64,000 bases of DNA from NCBI GenBank assembly GCA_965240325.2, contig OZ251238.1, positions 1,178,001 to 1,242,000 on the forward strand, written 5' to 3'. The stretch is from Rebecca billardiae RCC1528 (taxonomy: Eukaryota > Haptophyta). This document shows, piece after piece, positions 1 through 9,708 of this stretch. The notes under the pieces are model-generated. The model searched no databases. It was not told where the DNA came from and saw only the letters and a program-made list of their open reading frames with translations. Positions within the stretch are counted from its first letter, which is position 1. Every line of letters begins with the position of its first letter. A program made the translations under genes and the position numbers.

Positions 1-249
1 TACGACGACCTGCGCGCGACGGGGCTGGGCGCGAGCCTCGCGCACTGCATGCTGAGCAACGGCCCGCGCGCGCGCCGCCGCGCCGCGCCGCGCGCCGACG
101 GCGAGGGCGCGCCGGCGCCGCGCAGCGACGGCGGCGGCGGGAGCGGCGGCGGCGGGCTCGGCGGTTGGCTGGAGCGCGCGCAGCGGCTGACGCGGACGCA
201 CCCGCCCTTCGAGGTGCGCATCGCGTCGCTGCGCGCGGCCGGGCGCTGA
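1..249 (+). CDS. 3' end of a gene, possible M48-type metallopeptidase C-terminus
   Basis: The first frame is open from base 1 and stops at 247-249, giving an 82-residue C-terminal fragment; the start lies outside the window. The final stretch, around residues 60-82, reads ...LTRTHPPFEVRIASLRAAG. This resembles the C-terminal THPP-x-x-x-RI-x-x-L signature that follows the catalytic domain in M48 peptidases (HtpX/OMA1/Ste24-like). A Gly/Arg-rich linker precedes it. The zinc-binding HExxH motif would lie upstream and cannot be seen. The family call rests on this short motif alone, so it could equally be an unrelated protein. Confidence 0.45.
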   Translation, partial: YDDLRATGLGASLAHCMLSNGPRARRRAAPRADGEGAPAPRSDGGGGSGGGGLGGWLERAQRLTRTHPPFEVRIASLRAAGR

Positions 250-493
250 CGGCGCGCAGCCGCCGCGCGCGCGCGCGCGCATCAGCGCTTGCCGAGCCTG
301 CCGACGGCCGTGTACTACCCGGTCTGCCGTGCTGCCAGGGTGTGCTTGGCCCCCGCGGTGCGCCCGGCCAGGTTCGGGCTACTTCCAGTATTGCCTACTG
401 CCATCAGCAGTGTCATGACAGACATGAGCTGCCACCCGTCGCGCCAATTACTGAAACATATACGGTCAGACGAATTCGTGATGAAATAATATT

Positions 494-527
494 CACAGCA
501 ACGATTTCTTTTTTAAAGCGGCCGTTA
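494..527 (+). repeat. left terminal inverted repeat of the 3.5-kb element
   Basis: 34 bp beginning CACAGCAACGATTTC and ending GGCCGTTA. It matches the reverse complement of 4008-4041 at 33 of 34 positions. Confidence 0.85.
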
Positions 528-1189
528 AGGAAACTCCAACAAATTGATTTTCGGCCGTTAACGGCTGAATCTGGTGGTCCGGGCCAAATCCCGAGAGCGT
601 TCGTCCGCTCGGCGTCGCACGGACGCCGTCGGAGGGCTTGGCGGCCGACGTTCGACTCGCGGTGCGCGCGTGCGCCGTGCGTGCGCGTGTGGCGGCGTCC
701 ACGTCGCCGCTGCGCCACCGGTGCTCTAATCGCGAGTGTTCCCCAACCTATCCCCCGCCTGCCCCGCACCCGCTCCGCGTCCCGACGCGCCACGCCGATC
801 TACTTTGCTAGGTCTGTTCGTGACACGGTGCGAATTCGCGCCCGCCCGCACGCCGCCGCGCGCGGGGATGCAGGAAGTGTATGGAGGGGCGCGGAGTTGT
901 TATTCAGGCGGCGGGTTACTCGTGATGCACGCACATGCGCAGCGGGAACGCTTACTTTTGCATGGGTGACCGGGAATTTGCATCAGACTAACTTGCGGCG
1001 GCTACGGCCGGCCCGGCCGCGCCGCACCGCGCTCGCCGCGCGCAGCAATGACGACGGCTGTGCTCACCGTGGGCAAGGGCAAGCGTTCCTGCGCGAAGCC
1101 TAGGAAGTCCAAGCTGTATCGCAAAGGTGCCTAACGCATCGGGCGCCAGGTCTCTGCCGCATCTGCGCGGCTGCGCATGGCCGCGGCGC

Positions 1190-3950
1190 TGCCGCACGAG
1201 ATGCTCAAGCTGTCAGCGCGCGCGAGGCGGGGAGCGAGGTGGACCACTCGATCATGCCGAACGAGAACTACCCGGCGGAGGTCAAGCGCAGCGTCAACAG
1301 CCTCGTCGCCATCAAGGCCGAGCGGAAGAAGAACAACCTGCTGCGTGTAGCCAAGCTGCTGCTCTTCAAGTGAGACGCGCTCGGGCTTGCCTGCCTTCAC
1401 TCGCTCGACGACGAGGGCGTCGTGCACTAGGCGCGCGAGAAGGACCGCACACTGCGCATCGTGGGCTCGCGCCAGCCCGAGAGATCTCGACGTGGCTCAA
1501 CCTGGGCATGCGCCACCCGATCCCGCCGCCGGTGGCTGGCTCACGTGAGAGCGCGCTGCGCAATCGCGAGCACGCGGGCGCGGGCGTGATGATGATCGGC
1601 AGCGAGTCGGCGGCGCGGCCGTGGGCGCAGGCCGTGGGCGCCGTGCTGGACCGCTTGGAGCGCTACGGCAAGTCCGCGCGCCCGCGCGGGCAGCCGCATG
1701 TCCTCCTCCTCTCGGCGGACACGGGCCAAACGCAGCGCACTCGCGCTCGGCCACGATCGCCATCGTGCGCAACGATGAGGGTGTTGCGCTCGCGTCGTCG
1801 GAGGCGATCGCCATCTCGGAGCGGCCGGACTCGGACATGCCCGAGCTATGGAGTGCGCACGCCGACGGGATCAATGACGTGCTCCGGAGCGGCCGGCTCC
1901 CACCGCGACCGGCGCCGCCAGCTGCCGCCGCTGCACGTGGCCAGCGCGGCAGGGCGGCGCGGCTGGCGGCGCGGCAGGCGGCGCGGCCGGCGACGCGGCC
2001 GGCGGCGCGGCCGGCGGCAGCGGCGGCAGCGGCAGCGGCAGCGGTAGCGGCGTAGCTGGCGGTGCCGCCGGCGCTGGAGTCCGCGCGGCCGGTGGCGTGG
2101 TCGGCGGCGCGGCCGGCGGCGCGGCGGGCGGCGCGGCTGGCAACGCGGGCGCGTCCGCGGGCACGGGCGGCGGCGCGGCCGGCGCGAGCGGCAGCGGCAG
2201 CGGCGTGGCTGGCGGCACAGTCGGCGCTGGCGTCCGTGCGGCCGGTGGCGCGGCCGGTGGCGCGGCCAGCGGCGCGGCTGACAGCGCGGGCGGTGGCGCG
2301 GCCGGCGGCGGCACTGCCGGCGGCGGCGCGGCCGGCGGCGGCACGGCCGCGCGCGGCCGGCGCGGCCGGCAGCAGCGGCGGCGGCGGCAGCTGCAGCGAC
2401 AGCGGCGTGGCTGGCGGCACAGCCGGCGTTGGCGTCCGCGCGGCCGGTGGCGCGGCCTGCGGCGTGGCCGGCGGCGCGGCTGACAGCGCGGGCGATGGCG
2501 CGCCCGGTGGCGGCGCGCCCGACGGCGGCACGCCCGACAACTGCGCGCCAGGCGGCGGTGCGCCCGGCGACGGGGCCGGACGCGGCCGGCGGCGCGGCTG
2601 GCAACGCGGGCGCGGGTGCTGGCGGCGGCGCGGGCCGCGCGGGCGGCAGCTGCAGTGGCGTGGCTGGCGGCACAGCTGGCGTTGGCGTCCGCGCGGCTGG
2701 AGGCGCGGCCGGAGGTGCTGCCGGCGGCGCGGACAGCGGCGCGGCTGACAGCGCTGGCGATCGCGCGGCCGGCGGCGGCGCGGCCGGCGGTGGCGCGGCC
2801 GGCGGCTGCGCGGCCGGTACGGGCGGCAGCAGCAGCACTGGTGGCAGCAGCAGCGGCAGCTGCGTGGCTGGCGGCACCGCTGGCGCTGGCGTCCGCGCGG
2901 CTGGTGGCGCGGCCGGCGGCGCGGCCGGCGGCGCGGCCGGCGGCGCGGCCGGGGGCGCGGCTGGCAACGCGGGCGCGGGCGCGGGCGGCGGCGTGGGCGG
3001 CGCGGCCGGCAGTGGCAGCGGCGTGGCTGGCGGCACAGCCGGTGCTGGCGTCCGCGCGGCCGGTGGCGCGGCATGTGGCGCGGCCAGCGGCGCGGCTGAC
3101 AGTGCGGGTGGTGGTGCGGCTGGTGGCGGCGCGGCCGGCGGCGGCGCGGCCGGCGGCGGCGCGCAGCAGCGCGGCCTCGGTGGCAGCACTGCCTCGGCAG
3201 GCGGCAGCGCGGCCGGCGGCGGTTTTGGCGGCGGCGCCGAGGCGGCCGACTACGCGGAGGAGCAGAAGGCCATCGTGGCGTACACCGGCGCTTACGTCAG
3301 GCTCGCCAGCCTCGCCGGCCAGGGCTCGCACAACGTCCCACCGCTCCGCTTCAACGTCTGGGCGGTCACGGAGGCGGGCGCAGACGGCGTCTCGCCTCAG
3401 GCGGCGGGGGCGCCTCGTGCAGCTCGCGGACGAGCAGGTGCAGGGGCATTTCGTGCAGGTGACCAAGCGTGCGATGCCGCTCGTGCACGCGCGCAAGTCA
3501 CTCAACTCATTCGTCCGCGAGTACGCCGAGGGGAAGAAGTCGACGGCGGAGCCGCACATCTCGACGGTCGCGCAGCTCGTGCGCCGCGTGTCGCTTGCGA
3601 CGTGGGCAGAGGAGTTCGGCGACAAGGTCAAGGTGCCGCGGCTCTGGCTGAAGAAGTACGCCAAGCGGCAGCGCGAATGGCAGCGCAGGGCGGAGACCGA
3701 CGCGATCGACCTGATCGCGGAGTGCATCACGGCGCGCAAGCTCCTGCGCGAGGAGGCTGGGCTTTCGGAGAAGGAGTTTTCGGCACTCAAGAGGCAAATT
3801 GATGGCGGCGCGCTCGGGCCGCTCGGTGACGGTGATTATTTACGGCGCGGATGTCGCGCGCGACGGCAGCGGGGCTGGGTAGCGGCAATCAGGCAGCTGA
3901 CGGTGCGGGCATGCAGGGGGGACCAGCCGCGCGCGCGCGCCGCCCTCTAG
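1190..3950 (+). pseudogene. decayed gene inside the transposon-like element, Ala/Gly-repeat protein of unknown function
   Basis: Segments with protein-like composition run in one direction but change frame and contain stops. Near 1240-1370 a Lys-rich helix-like stretch ends in TGA (1371-1373), continues in the same frame, and meets TAG near 1428. A shift follows near 1480 (WLNLGMRHP...), and another near 1725 leads into IAIVRNDEGVALASSEAIAI. From about 1900 to 3240 it becomes Ala/Gly repeat, and after a G-run near 3405 the frame shifts again. The last part, to 3950, is a charged helical domain (HARKSLNSFVREYAEGKK, WAEEFGDKVKVPRLWLKK). I do not recognise the family. Some breaks could be introns or sequencing errors in GC-rich DNA, but in-frame stops plus shifts favour a pseudogene. 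Confidence 0.5.
1900..3240 (+). repeat. GGCGCGGCCGGCGGC-type minisatellite
   Basis: About 1.3 kb of degenerate 12-15-bp units based on GGC-GCG-GCC-GGC. In the + frames it reads as Ala/Gly and in the - frames as Pro/Ala or Arg-rich sequence. All six frames stay open for long distances because the unit lacks stop triplets, so the long overlapping reading frames here are not evidence of separate genes. Confidence 0.85.
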
Positions 3951-4007
3951 GGGCGCGCGCGCAGCGCATAGTAATTTTTCGAAAATTAATCTGGCCGCTG
4001 GACACGC

Positions 4008-4041
4008 TAACGGCCGCTTTAAAAAAGAAGTCGTTGCTGTG
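4008..4041 (-). repeat. right terminal inverted repeat of the 3.5-kb element
   Basis: 34 bp beginning TAACGGCC and ending GTTGCTGTG; inverted partner of 494-527. Confidence 0.85.
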
Positions 4042-4090
4042 TTTACTGCTTTTACTTATGGCCCGCGGACGCGGTGCAGGGCGGAGCGCG

Positions 4091-4613
4091 TACAGGCAAT
4101 CGCGGGCAATAAGAAGTCAGAGATCTCACGGCTAGCCTCGGTTTCTTCGCCGTTCGGTAGCCCGAGCGCCTACGGAGTCTCAGTTTCTTAGCTAGGTCCG
4201 CCCGCCGCGCAGGCGCGGGGGGCGCAGGGGGGCAGAGCCCCCCGCTGAGTCTTTAGGCCCGGCCGGCGAGGCCGAAGAAAATTTTGGGCCGCCTTTTTGG
4301 AGTAGCAAATCTGGCATGTTGTTGCATGGATGCTGCGGTGCACTGGCCAGGAGTCAGTCATCAGGAGAAGTCGGGACTTGGCCTGTGTACTCGTAGTCGG
4401 GCCGCGCGCCGCGTCCCCGACGGGCCGACTGGCGACTGCGCCTCGCCCTCGGCGGACCACTCGTCAGCCGGGACGACGTAGTCCCGGTTTCTTAGTGTGA
4501 CTATGCGTATAGCGAACCAGCCAATCGCTAGTCTCAGTTTCTAGGCCAGATCCGCAGATAGCAAGCCCCAGTTTCTTAACGTGACAGCTGCTTATTGCCC
4601 GCGATTGCCTGTA
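4091..4613. mobile_element. MITE-like element with 23-bp perfect terminal inverted repeats
   Basis: Positions 4091-4113 (starting TACAGGCAATCGCGGG) are the exact reverse complement of 4591-4613. The trinucleotide GCG flanks both ends (4088-4090 and 4614-4616) and is a candidate 3-bp target-site duplication. The 523-bp interior has no convincing gene. It carries about five copies of a subterminal motif, YYCRGTTTCTTAG-like, near 4137, 4180, 4482, 4532 and 4568. Subterminal repeats of this sort are usual transposase-binding sites in non-autonomous DNA elements. It lies only 50 bp outside the 3.5-kb element. Confidence 0.75.
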
Positions 4614-4732
4614 GCGTGGAGCCCCGCCGGGGGCCCTCACTACGTTGTCAAAAAGATCTTTTGATCAAAGAAAAGGGGACGGGGGACGATTTTTATTAGG
4701 GCTGTTGGAGGGTGAGTTTTCGATTGAGGGGT

Positions 4733-4754
4733 CGCACACAGCTCAGGCAGGCGA
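4733..4754 (+). promoter_or_regulatory. 22-bp element shared by the 5' regions of two genes (copy 1)
   Basis: A 22-bp sequence starting CGCACACAGCTCAGGCAG is identical to 61240-61261. Here it ends 62 bp before the ATG of the TPR-CHAT gene; the other copy lies upstream of the MFS transporter gene, same orientation. Flanks are unrelated. It may be a promoter or 5'-UTR element, or a shared repeat fragment. Confidence 0.45.
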
Positions 4755-4816
4755 GATCCAACGCTTTTGTGCGACGACGACGTGGGGACGGACGTGGCCG
4801 AGGATCCCGCGCAGCG

Positions 4817-7800
4817 ATGGATGACAGGCAGGGCGAATGCGACCGTGTGGGTGGCCTAGGCCGTCAGTGCCTCAGCCTCGGTCAGTACGAGCGCGCCATC
4901 GAGCACTGCACGCAGGAGCTCGCCATCAGCCGCGAGATCGGCGACCGGGAGTCCGAGGTCCTTGCCCTTTGCACCCTCGGCGACGCGAACGCCTACCTCG
5001 GACAGCACGAGCGCGGCATCGAGCACCTCACGCAAGCGCTCACTATCAGCCGCGAGATCGGCGACCGGCGCGACGAGGTCATGGCCCTCGGCACCCTCGG
5101 CAAGGTGCTTGCCCGCCTCGGGCAACACGAGCGCGGCATCGAGCACCTCACGCAAGCGCTCACCACCAGCCGCGAGATCGGCGACCGGCAAGACGAGTTG
5201 AATGCCCTCGGCACCCTCGGCGAGGTGTACGTCCGCCTCGGGCAGCACGAGCGCAGCATCGAGCACTACACGCAGGCGCTGGCCATCAGCCGCGAGATCG
5301 GCGACCAGCAGGCCGAGGGCCTTGCCCTCGCCACCCTCGGCAACGTGCACATTACCCTCGGGCAGCACGAGGGCACCATCGAGCACTGCACGCAGGCGCT
5401 CGCCATCAGTCGCGAGATCGGCGACCGGCGAGTTGAGGGCCTTGCCCTCTGCGACCTCGGCGGCGCGTACATCAGCATCGGGCAGCACGAGCGCGCCATC
5501 GAGCACTACGCGCAGGCGCTCGCCATCATCAGCCGCGAGATCGGTGACCGGCGGGTTGAGTGCGGTGTCCTCGCCAACCTCGGCGGCGCGTACATCGGCC
5601 TCGCGCGGCACGAGCGCGCCATCGAGCACTGCACGCAGGCGCTCGCCATCAGCCGCGAGATCGGCGACCGGCGAGTTGAGGGCCTTGCCCTCTGCAACCT
5701 CGGCGGCGCGTACTTCGGCCTCGCGCAGCACGAGCGCGTCATCGAGCACTGCACGCAGGCGCTCGCCATCAGCCGCGAGATCGGCGACCGGAAGTCCGAG
5801 GTCCTTGCCCTTTGCACCCTCTGCAGGGCGTACATCAACCTCGGGCAGGACGAGCGCGCCATGGAGCACTGCACGCAGGCGCTCACTATCAGCCTCGAGA
5901 TCGATGACCGGAGAGGTGAGGGCAATGCCATCAGCACCCTCGGCGCCATGCATTGCAGGCTCGGTCAGTACGAGCGCGCCATCGAGCACCACACGCAGGC
6001 GCTCATCATTTTCCGCGAGATCGGCGACCGGCGATCTGAGGGCGGTGCCCTTGGCAGCCTCGGCTTTGTGTATGACAACCTCGGTCAGTACGAGCGCGCC
6101 ATCGAGCACTTCATGCAGGGGCTTGCCATTAGCCGCGAGATCGGCGACCAGCTTCAGGTGTGCAGCCACCTCCTCAACCTTGGTCATGCGAGTGACAGCC
6201 TCGGGCTGCACGAGCGCGCCATCGAGCACCACACGCAGGCGCTCGACGTGTATGACCAACTTTGGCGCCATCTGAGCTCAGACGAGCAGCGCGTGTCGTT
6301 TGGAGATTCCATCCTCCCTGTGCGCGTTGCATCTGAGCTGCAGCTGGTCCTGCTCAAGCTCGGTCGCCATCTCGAGGCGCTTGAGGTTGTGGAGCGCAGC
6401 CGCGCGAGCTCGCTCGAGCTTCTACTTGCACAGCAACACGTGCAGCATGGCGCGCACACCGATTCACCAGCGCACACAGCGACGCCAGTACCGTCGTGGG
6501 AGCAGATGCGCGAGTACGCGGTGGCGCATGGCGCGTGTCTGCTCGTCTACTCGCAGGTGAAGCCCAACCGTGTGCTTGTTTGGGCGGTGATGCCGGACGC
6601 GACGCGTGAGCCGCTCTTCTGTGACCATGAACTCAGCGAGACATCGCTCGCCACACTTGTCGAGGAGACTCGACAGGCGCTTGGGCTCGAGCGGCGGCTC
6701 GCGCGCGCTCCTCTCCGCGCGCCAGCCACCACGTCCATGCGCGAGGTGCACGTCGACTTTGACGTGCACGACCTGCCGATTGCTGCCGATGGCGATACCT
6801 ATGGCTGCCTTTCCTCCGACGAAAACAGTGACGGCTCGTTGGACGACAGCGCGCTGTCGACTGCCCCTTGCACGCGCAGCTCGATGTGCAATCACCGCCG
6901 CCGCCGCGGCTCCACGTGTGCAGGCGCTCGAGGGGCGACGCAGCGCACCAAGCGCAGCCGGGAGGAGCAGGAGGCAGAGGCAGAGACCACCGCTCGCAGG
7001 CTGCTCCACCGCTGCTACGCGCTGCTCATCGAGCCAATGGCGGACGCGCTCCACGGATGCACCAAGCTGATCGTGCTGCCAGACCACCAGCTGCACGCGC
7101 TGCCATTCGCCGCACTGCTCGACAGCGAGAACGGCGAGGGTCGCCACCTGATCGAGCGGCACGCGCTGAGCATTGCCCCCTCGGTAGGGTCGCTGCTGCA
7201 GCTCGACGCGCGCCCAGTGCTGCCACTGCCAGCAGAGCTCGGCGGCGCAGTGCCAGCGCTCATCGTGGGCGTGAGCGACTACTCGGCATGCGTTGTGCCA
7301 TCGAAGCTCCTGCACGAGGAGGATCTGGCGAACGCGCAAGAGGATGCGTGTCGCGAGCACCCGAGGTGGTGCCGCTGGCTGGAGGTGCAGGCGCACGAGG
7401 GCAGCCGGCGGGTCGGACTCGACGAGGTGAGCCCAGCCGAGCGCAGGGCCATCGCCAAGCTGCTGGCGGTGGGTGACGTGGTGGGCGAGCAGCTTTGCCA
7501 TCTCGATGGTGCCAAAGCTGAAGCGGTGAGTACTGCGATGATCCTCGTGTCCACCAGGGTTATCAGCCCCGAATATCTGCTCGACTCGCAGGCGACGCGG
7601 ATGGAAGTCATGCGCCAGGCAGTCGGCGCGCGCGTGCTGCACATTGCGAGCCACGGCTCGCCGACAGGCCTTCACCTGGGCGACACAGCAGCCGCCACCG
7701 CCGCCGACCGGGAGCTGACTCTAGCTCATGTGGAGACGCTCGACCTGGGAGCTGCGGAGCTCGCTGTGCTCAGCGGATGCGACACGTTCCAGGGCGACAC

Positions 7801-8092
7801 GAGCACGGACGGGCTGATCGGCATCGCACGCACCTTCCTCTCCAGGGGCTGCCGCGCTCTTGTGGCCTCGCTGTGGGGGGTCAACGACGCCGAAACGCCC
7901 AAGTTGATGGACGCCTTTTACAGGCACCTCACACGCAGCTCGTCGCCGCAGCTTGCCATAGGCGACCCTGCTGAGGCGCTGCGTGCGGCGATGTGCGAGA
8001 GGCTTGAGCGCCACCGCGGCAAGATGCGCCGTGTGCGATTGTGGGCGCCGTTCGTCGTCTTCGGCGCGCCCGCCATACAGCCGCTGCACTGA
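4817..8092 (+). CDS. TPR-CHAT protein (TPR repeats plus caspase/separase-like CHAT peptidase domain)
   Basis: A 1,091-residue protein from the first in-frame ATG (4817); the frame is open upstream to about 4712 but without ATG. Residues about 14-490 are 12 tandem 40-residue tetratricopeptide units of the kinesin-light-chain-like type (LGQxERAIEHxTQALxISREIGDR). A linker with a charged, Ser/Arg-rich insert follows. The C-terminal CHAT domain (about 730-1091) shows both expected catalytic residues: His946 in LHIASHGSP and Cys988 in LSGCDTFQG, followed by the conserved ASLWGVND strand. CHAT proteases are clan CD peptidases, related to caspases and separase, often fused to TPRs that sense a partner (for example bacterial HetF and the TPR-CHAT of type III-E CRISPR). 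The substrate here is unknown. No signal peptide or membrane segment is seen, so it is probably cytosolic. It is intronless and ends tail-to-tail with the ABC-F gene, 164 bp apart. Confidence 0.9.
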   Translation: MDDRQGECDRVGGLGRQCLSLGQYERAIEHCTQELAISREIGDRESEVLALCTLGDANAYLGQHERGIEHLTQALTISREIGDRRDEVMALGTLGKVLARLGQHERGIEHLTQALTTSREIGDRQDELNALGTLGEVYVRLGQHERSIEHYTQALAISREIGDQQAEGLALATLGNVHITLGQHEGTIEHCTQALAISREIGDRRVEGLALCDLGGAYISIGQHERAIEHYAQALAIISREIGDRRVECGVLANLGGAYIGLARHERAIEHCTQALAISREIGDRRVEGLALCNLGGAYFGLAQHERVIEHCTQALAISREIGDRKSEVLALCTLCRAYINLGQDERAMEHCTQALTISLEIDDRRGEGNAISTLGAMHCRLGQYERAIEHHTQALIIFREIGDRRSEGGALGSLGFVYDNLGQYERAIEHFMQGLAISREIGDQLQVCSHLLNLGHASDSLGLHERAIEHHTQALDVYDQLWRHLSSDEQRVSFGDSILPVRVASELQLVLLKLGRHLEALEVVERSRASSLELLLAQQHVQHGAHTDSPAHTATPVPSWEQMREYAVAHGACLLVYSQVKPNRVLVWAVMPDATREPLFCDHELSETSLATLVEETRQALGLERRLARAPLRAPATTSMREVHVDFDVHDLPIAADGDTYGCLSSDENSDGSLDDSALSTAPCTRSSMCNHRRRRGSTCAGARGATQRTKRSREEQEAEAETTARRLLHRCYALLIEPMADALHGCTKLIVLPDHQLHALPFAALLDSENGEGRHLIERHALSIAPSVGSLLQLDARPVLPLPAELGGAVPALIVGVSDYSACVVPSKLLHEEDLANAQEDACREHPRWCRWLEVQAHEGSRRVGLDEVSPAERRAIAKLLAVGDVVGEQLCHLDGAKAEAVSTAMILVSTRVISPEYLLDSQATRMEVMRQAVGARVLHIASHGSPTGLHLGDTAAATAADRELTLAHVETLDLGAAELAVLSGCDTFQGDTSTDGLIGIARTFLSRGCRALVASLWGVNDAETPKLMDAFYRHLTRSSSPQLAIGDPAEALRAAMCERLERHRGKMRRVRLWAPFVVFGAPAIQPLH
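4856..6260 (+). repeat. 12 tandem 120-bp units encoding the TPR array
   Basis: The TPR units repeat every 120 bp (40 codons), with one 3-bp insertion in unit 6. The blocks GCCATCAGCCGCGAGATCGG and GAGCGCGCCATCGAGCAC recur nearly unchanged at DNA level in most units, including synonymous positions. This points to recent duplication or ongoing homogenisation, not ancient TPR divergence. Confidence 0.9.
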
Positions 8093-8256
8093 CCGACTGC
8101 TGAGGACACTGACTACTCATCTTGGGACTGGGCGGCGGGCGCATATATATATCATATATCATGCGCGCGACTCATCATCAGTAGTGCATTCTTCGCGCTC
8201 GGCGGGCTCGGCGGGCTAAGACGGCGATGACGAGAGACGGAGCTGTGACGGGCAGG

Positions 8257-8564
8257 CTAGGCCGCCGCCGCCGGCTCGTGGTTCGCGGCGGCGTCGGCGG
8301 CCTCCCACGCCTCGAAGAGCTCCTCGACCCTCGCGTTCGCCTCGTCCAGCTCCGCCTGCAGCGTCGCCGCGGCCTCGTAGTCCGCGCCCGACTCCGCGAG
8401 CGCCGCCTCGAGCGCCGCGGCCGCGTCGGTCGCGCGCTCGAGCTCGCGCTCGAGTCGGCGCGCCTCCTTCTCCGCGGCGGCGCGCGCCTTGCGCGCGGCC
8501 TTGTCGGGGCGTGGCGCGGGCGCGGCCGAGCCGGGCGCGCGTGCGGCGCTGCCCGCCGCGAGGC

Positions 8565-8595
<31 letters not shown>

Positions 8596-9677
8596 CACGT
8601 CCGCGTCGGTGAGCGGGCGCTCCTCGGCGCGCACGGCGCCGCGCGCCACGTGCACGACGACCGTCGGCCGCAGTCGCCTCAGGAACGGGGTGTCGTGGGA
8701 GACGGCGACGATGGCGCCTTCGTACGCGTCGAGCGCGTCGAGCAGCACGTCGACCATCCCCACGTCCAGGTGGTTCGTCGGCTCGTCGAGCAGCAGCACG
8801 TTGTGGCTGCTCACCGCGAGCGTCGCCAGCGCAACTCTCGCCTTCTCGCCGCCAGACAGCTCGGCGACGCGCCGCCCGGCGGCGCGCGAACCGCTGAGGC
8901 CGAGCGCGCCGAGCGCGGCGTAGCCCTCCTCGTCGGAGGTGTGCACGTCGCGCTCGCGCGCGGCGGCCATCACGAGCTGCAGCGGGCTCGCCTCGCCGTC
9001 CAGGTCCTGCGCCAGATCCTGCGTGAACGTGCCCACCGCCACACCCGCGCCCACGCGCCGCGCGCCCGCCGCCAGGCCGAGCCTGCCGCCGAGCGCGGCC
9101 AGCACGGTCGATTTGCCCGCGCCGTTTGGCCCGACGATGGCGACGCGCTGGCCGCGGGTGACGGCGAGGTCGACGCGCTCGAGCAGCGGCGGGCGGCCGC
9201 GCGCGCACTCCCAGCCGAACGCCGCGCCCTCCAGCGCGAGCTGCTCCGCGGCGCTCGGCGGCGCGCGCCGCAGGACGAGCGAGCGCGCGCGCGCGCCGCC
9301 GCCGCCGGCGGGCGCGTCTGGCGGCGGCGCGGCGGGCGCGGAGGCGAGGAGGCGCGCGATCGCCTTCTTCTTCGACTCGGCGGCGGCCGCCTTGGTCGCC
9401 GTCGCGCCGAAGCGGTCGACGAACGCCTGCAGCCGCGCCACCTCCGCCGCCACCCGCTCGGCCTCCGCCGCGGCGCGCGCGGCGCGCGCCGCCCGCTCCT
9501 GCCGCCACTGCTCGGGCGTAACGGATTTGTAACTGTCAAGCCGGCCGTTGTGGAGCTCGGCGATGGAGTCGGTGGCGCGGCGGAGGAGGTCCTCGTCGTG
9601 CGAGACGAGGACGAGCGTGCCTGCGAACCCCTGCCCCACGCCCTGCCCACCACCACCGCCCCCACCGCCGCCGCCCC

Positions 9678-9708
<31 letters not shown>

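Larger units (their letters stand above)
494..4041. mobile_element. DNA-transposon-like element with 34-bp terminal inverted repeats
   Basis: The ends are inverted copies of one 34-bp sequence starting CACAGCAACG, with a single mismatch (T/C at position 12). Similarity continues inward imperfectly for about 35 bp more (a shared ATTxATTTTCG block near 548-560 and 3975-3990). The span is 3,548 bp. The only target-site duplication compatible with these ends is a 2-bp TT, which is not convincing. Inside lies a decayed gene with a large Ala/Gly minisatellite. I recognise no DDE/D transposase, so this may be a non-autonomous element that captured or carries a cargo gene. The superfamily is not assigned. 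Confidence 0.7.

Noticed and set aside
1900-3240. Elastin- or silk-like structural protein gene from the Ala/Gly repeats
   Set aside because: The flanking segments need several frame changes and contain stops, and no signal peptide is present. A decayed element-borne gene fits better.
4712-4816. Extension of the TPR-CHAT frame upstream to 4712
   Set aside because: That start would be GTG. The first ATG in frame is 4817 and directly precedes the TPR array.
7400-7620. Possible BRCT domain between the TPRs and the CHAT active site
   Set aside because: Only a vague similarity (VSTAMILVSTRVISPEYL). The segment fits the ordinary N-terminal part of a CHAT domain.
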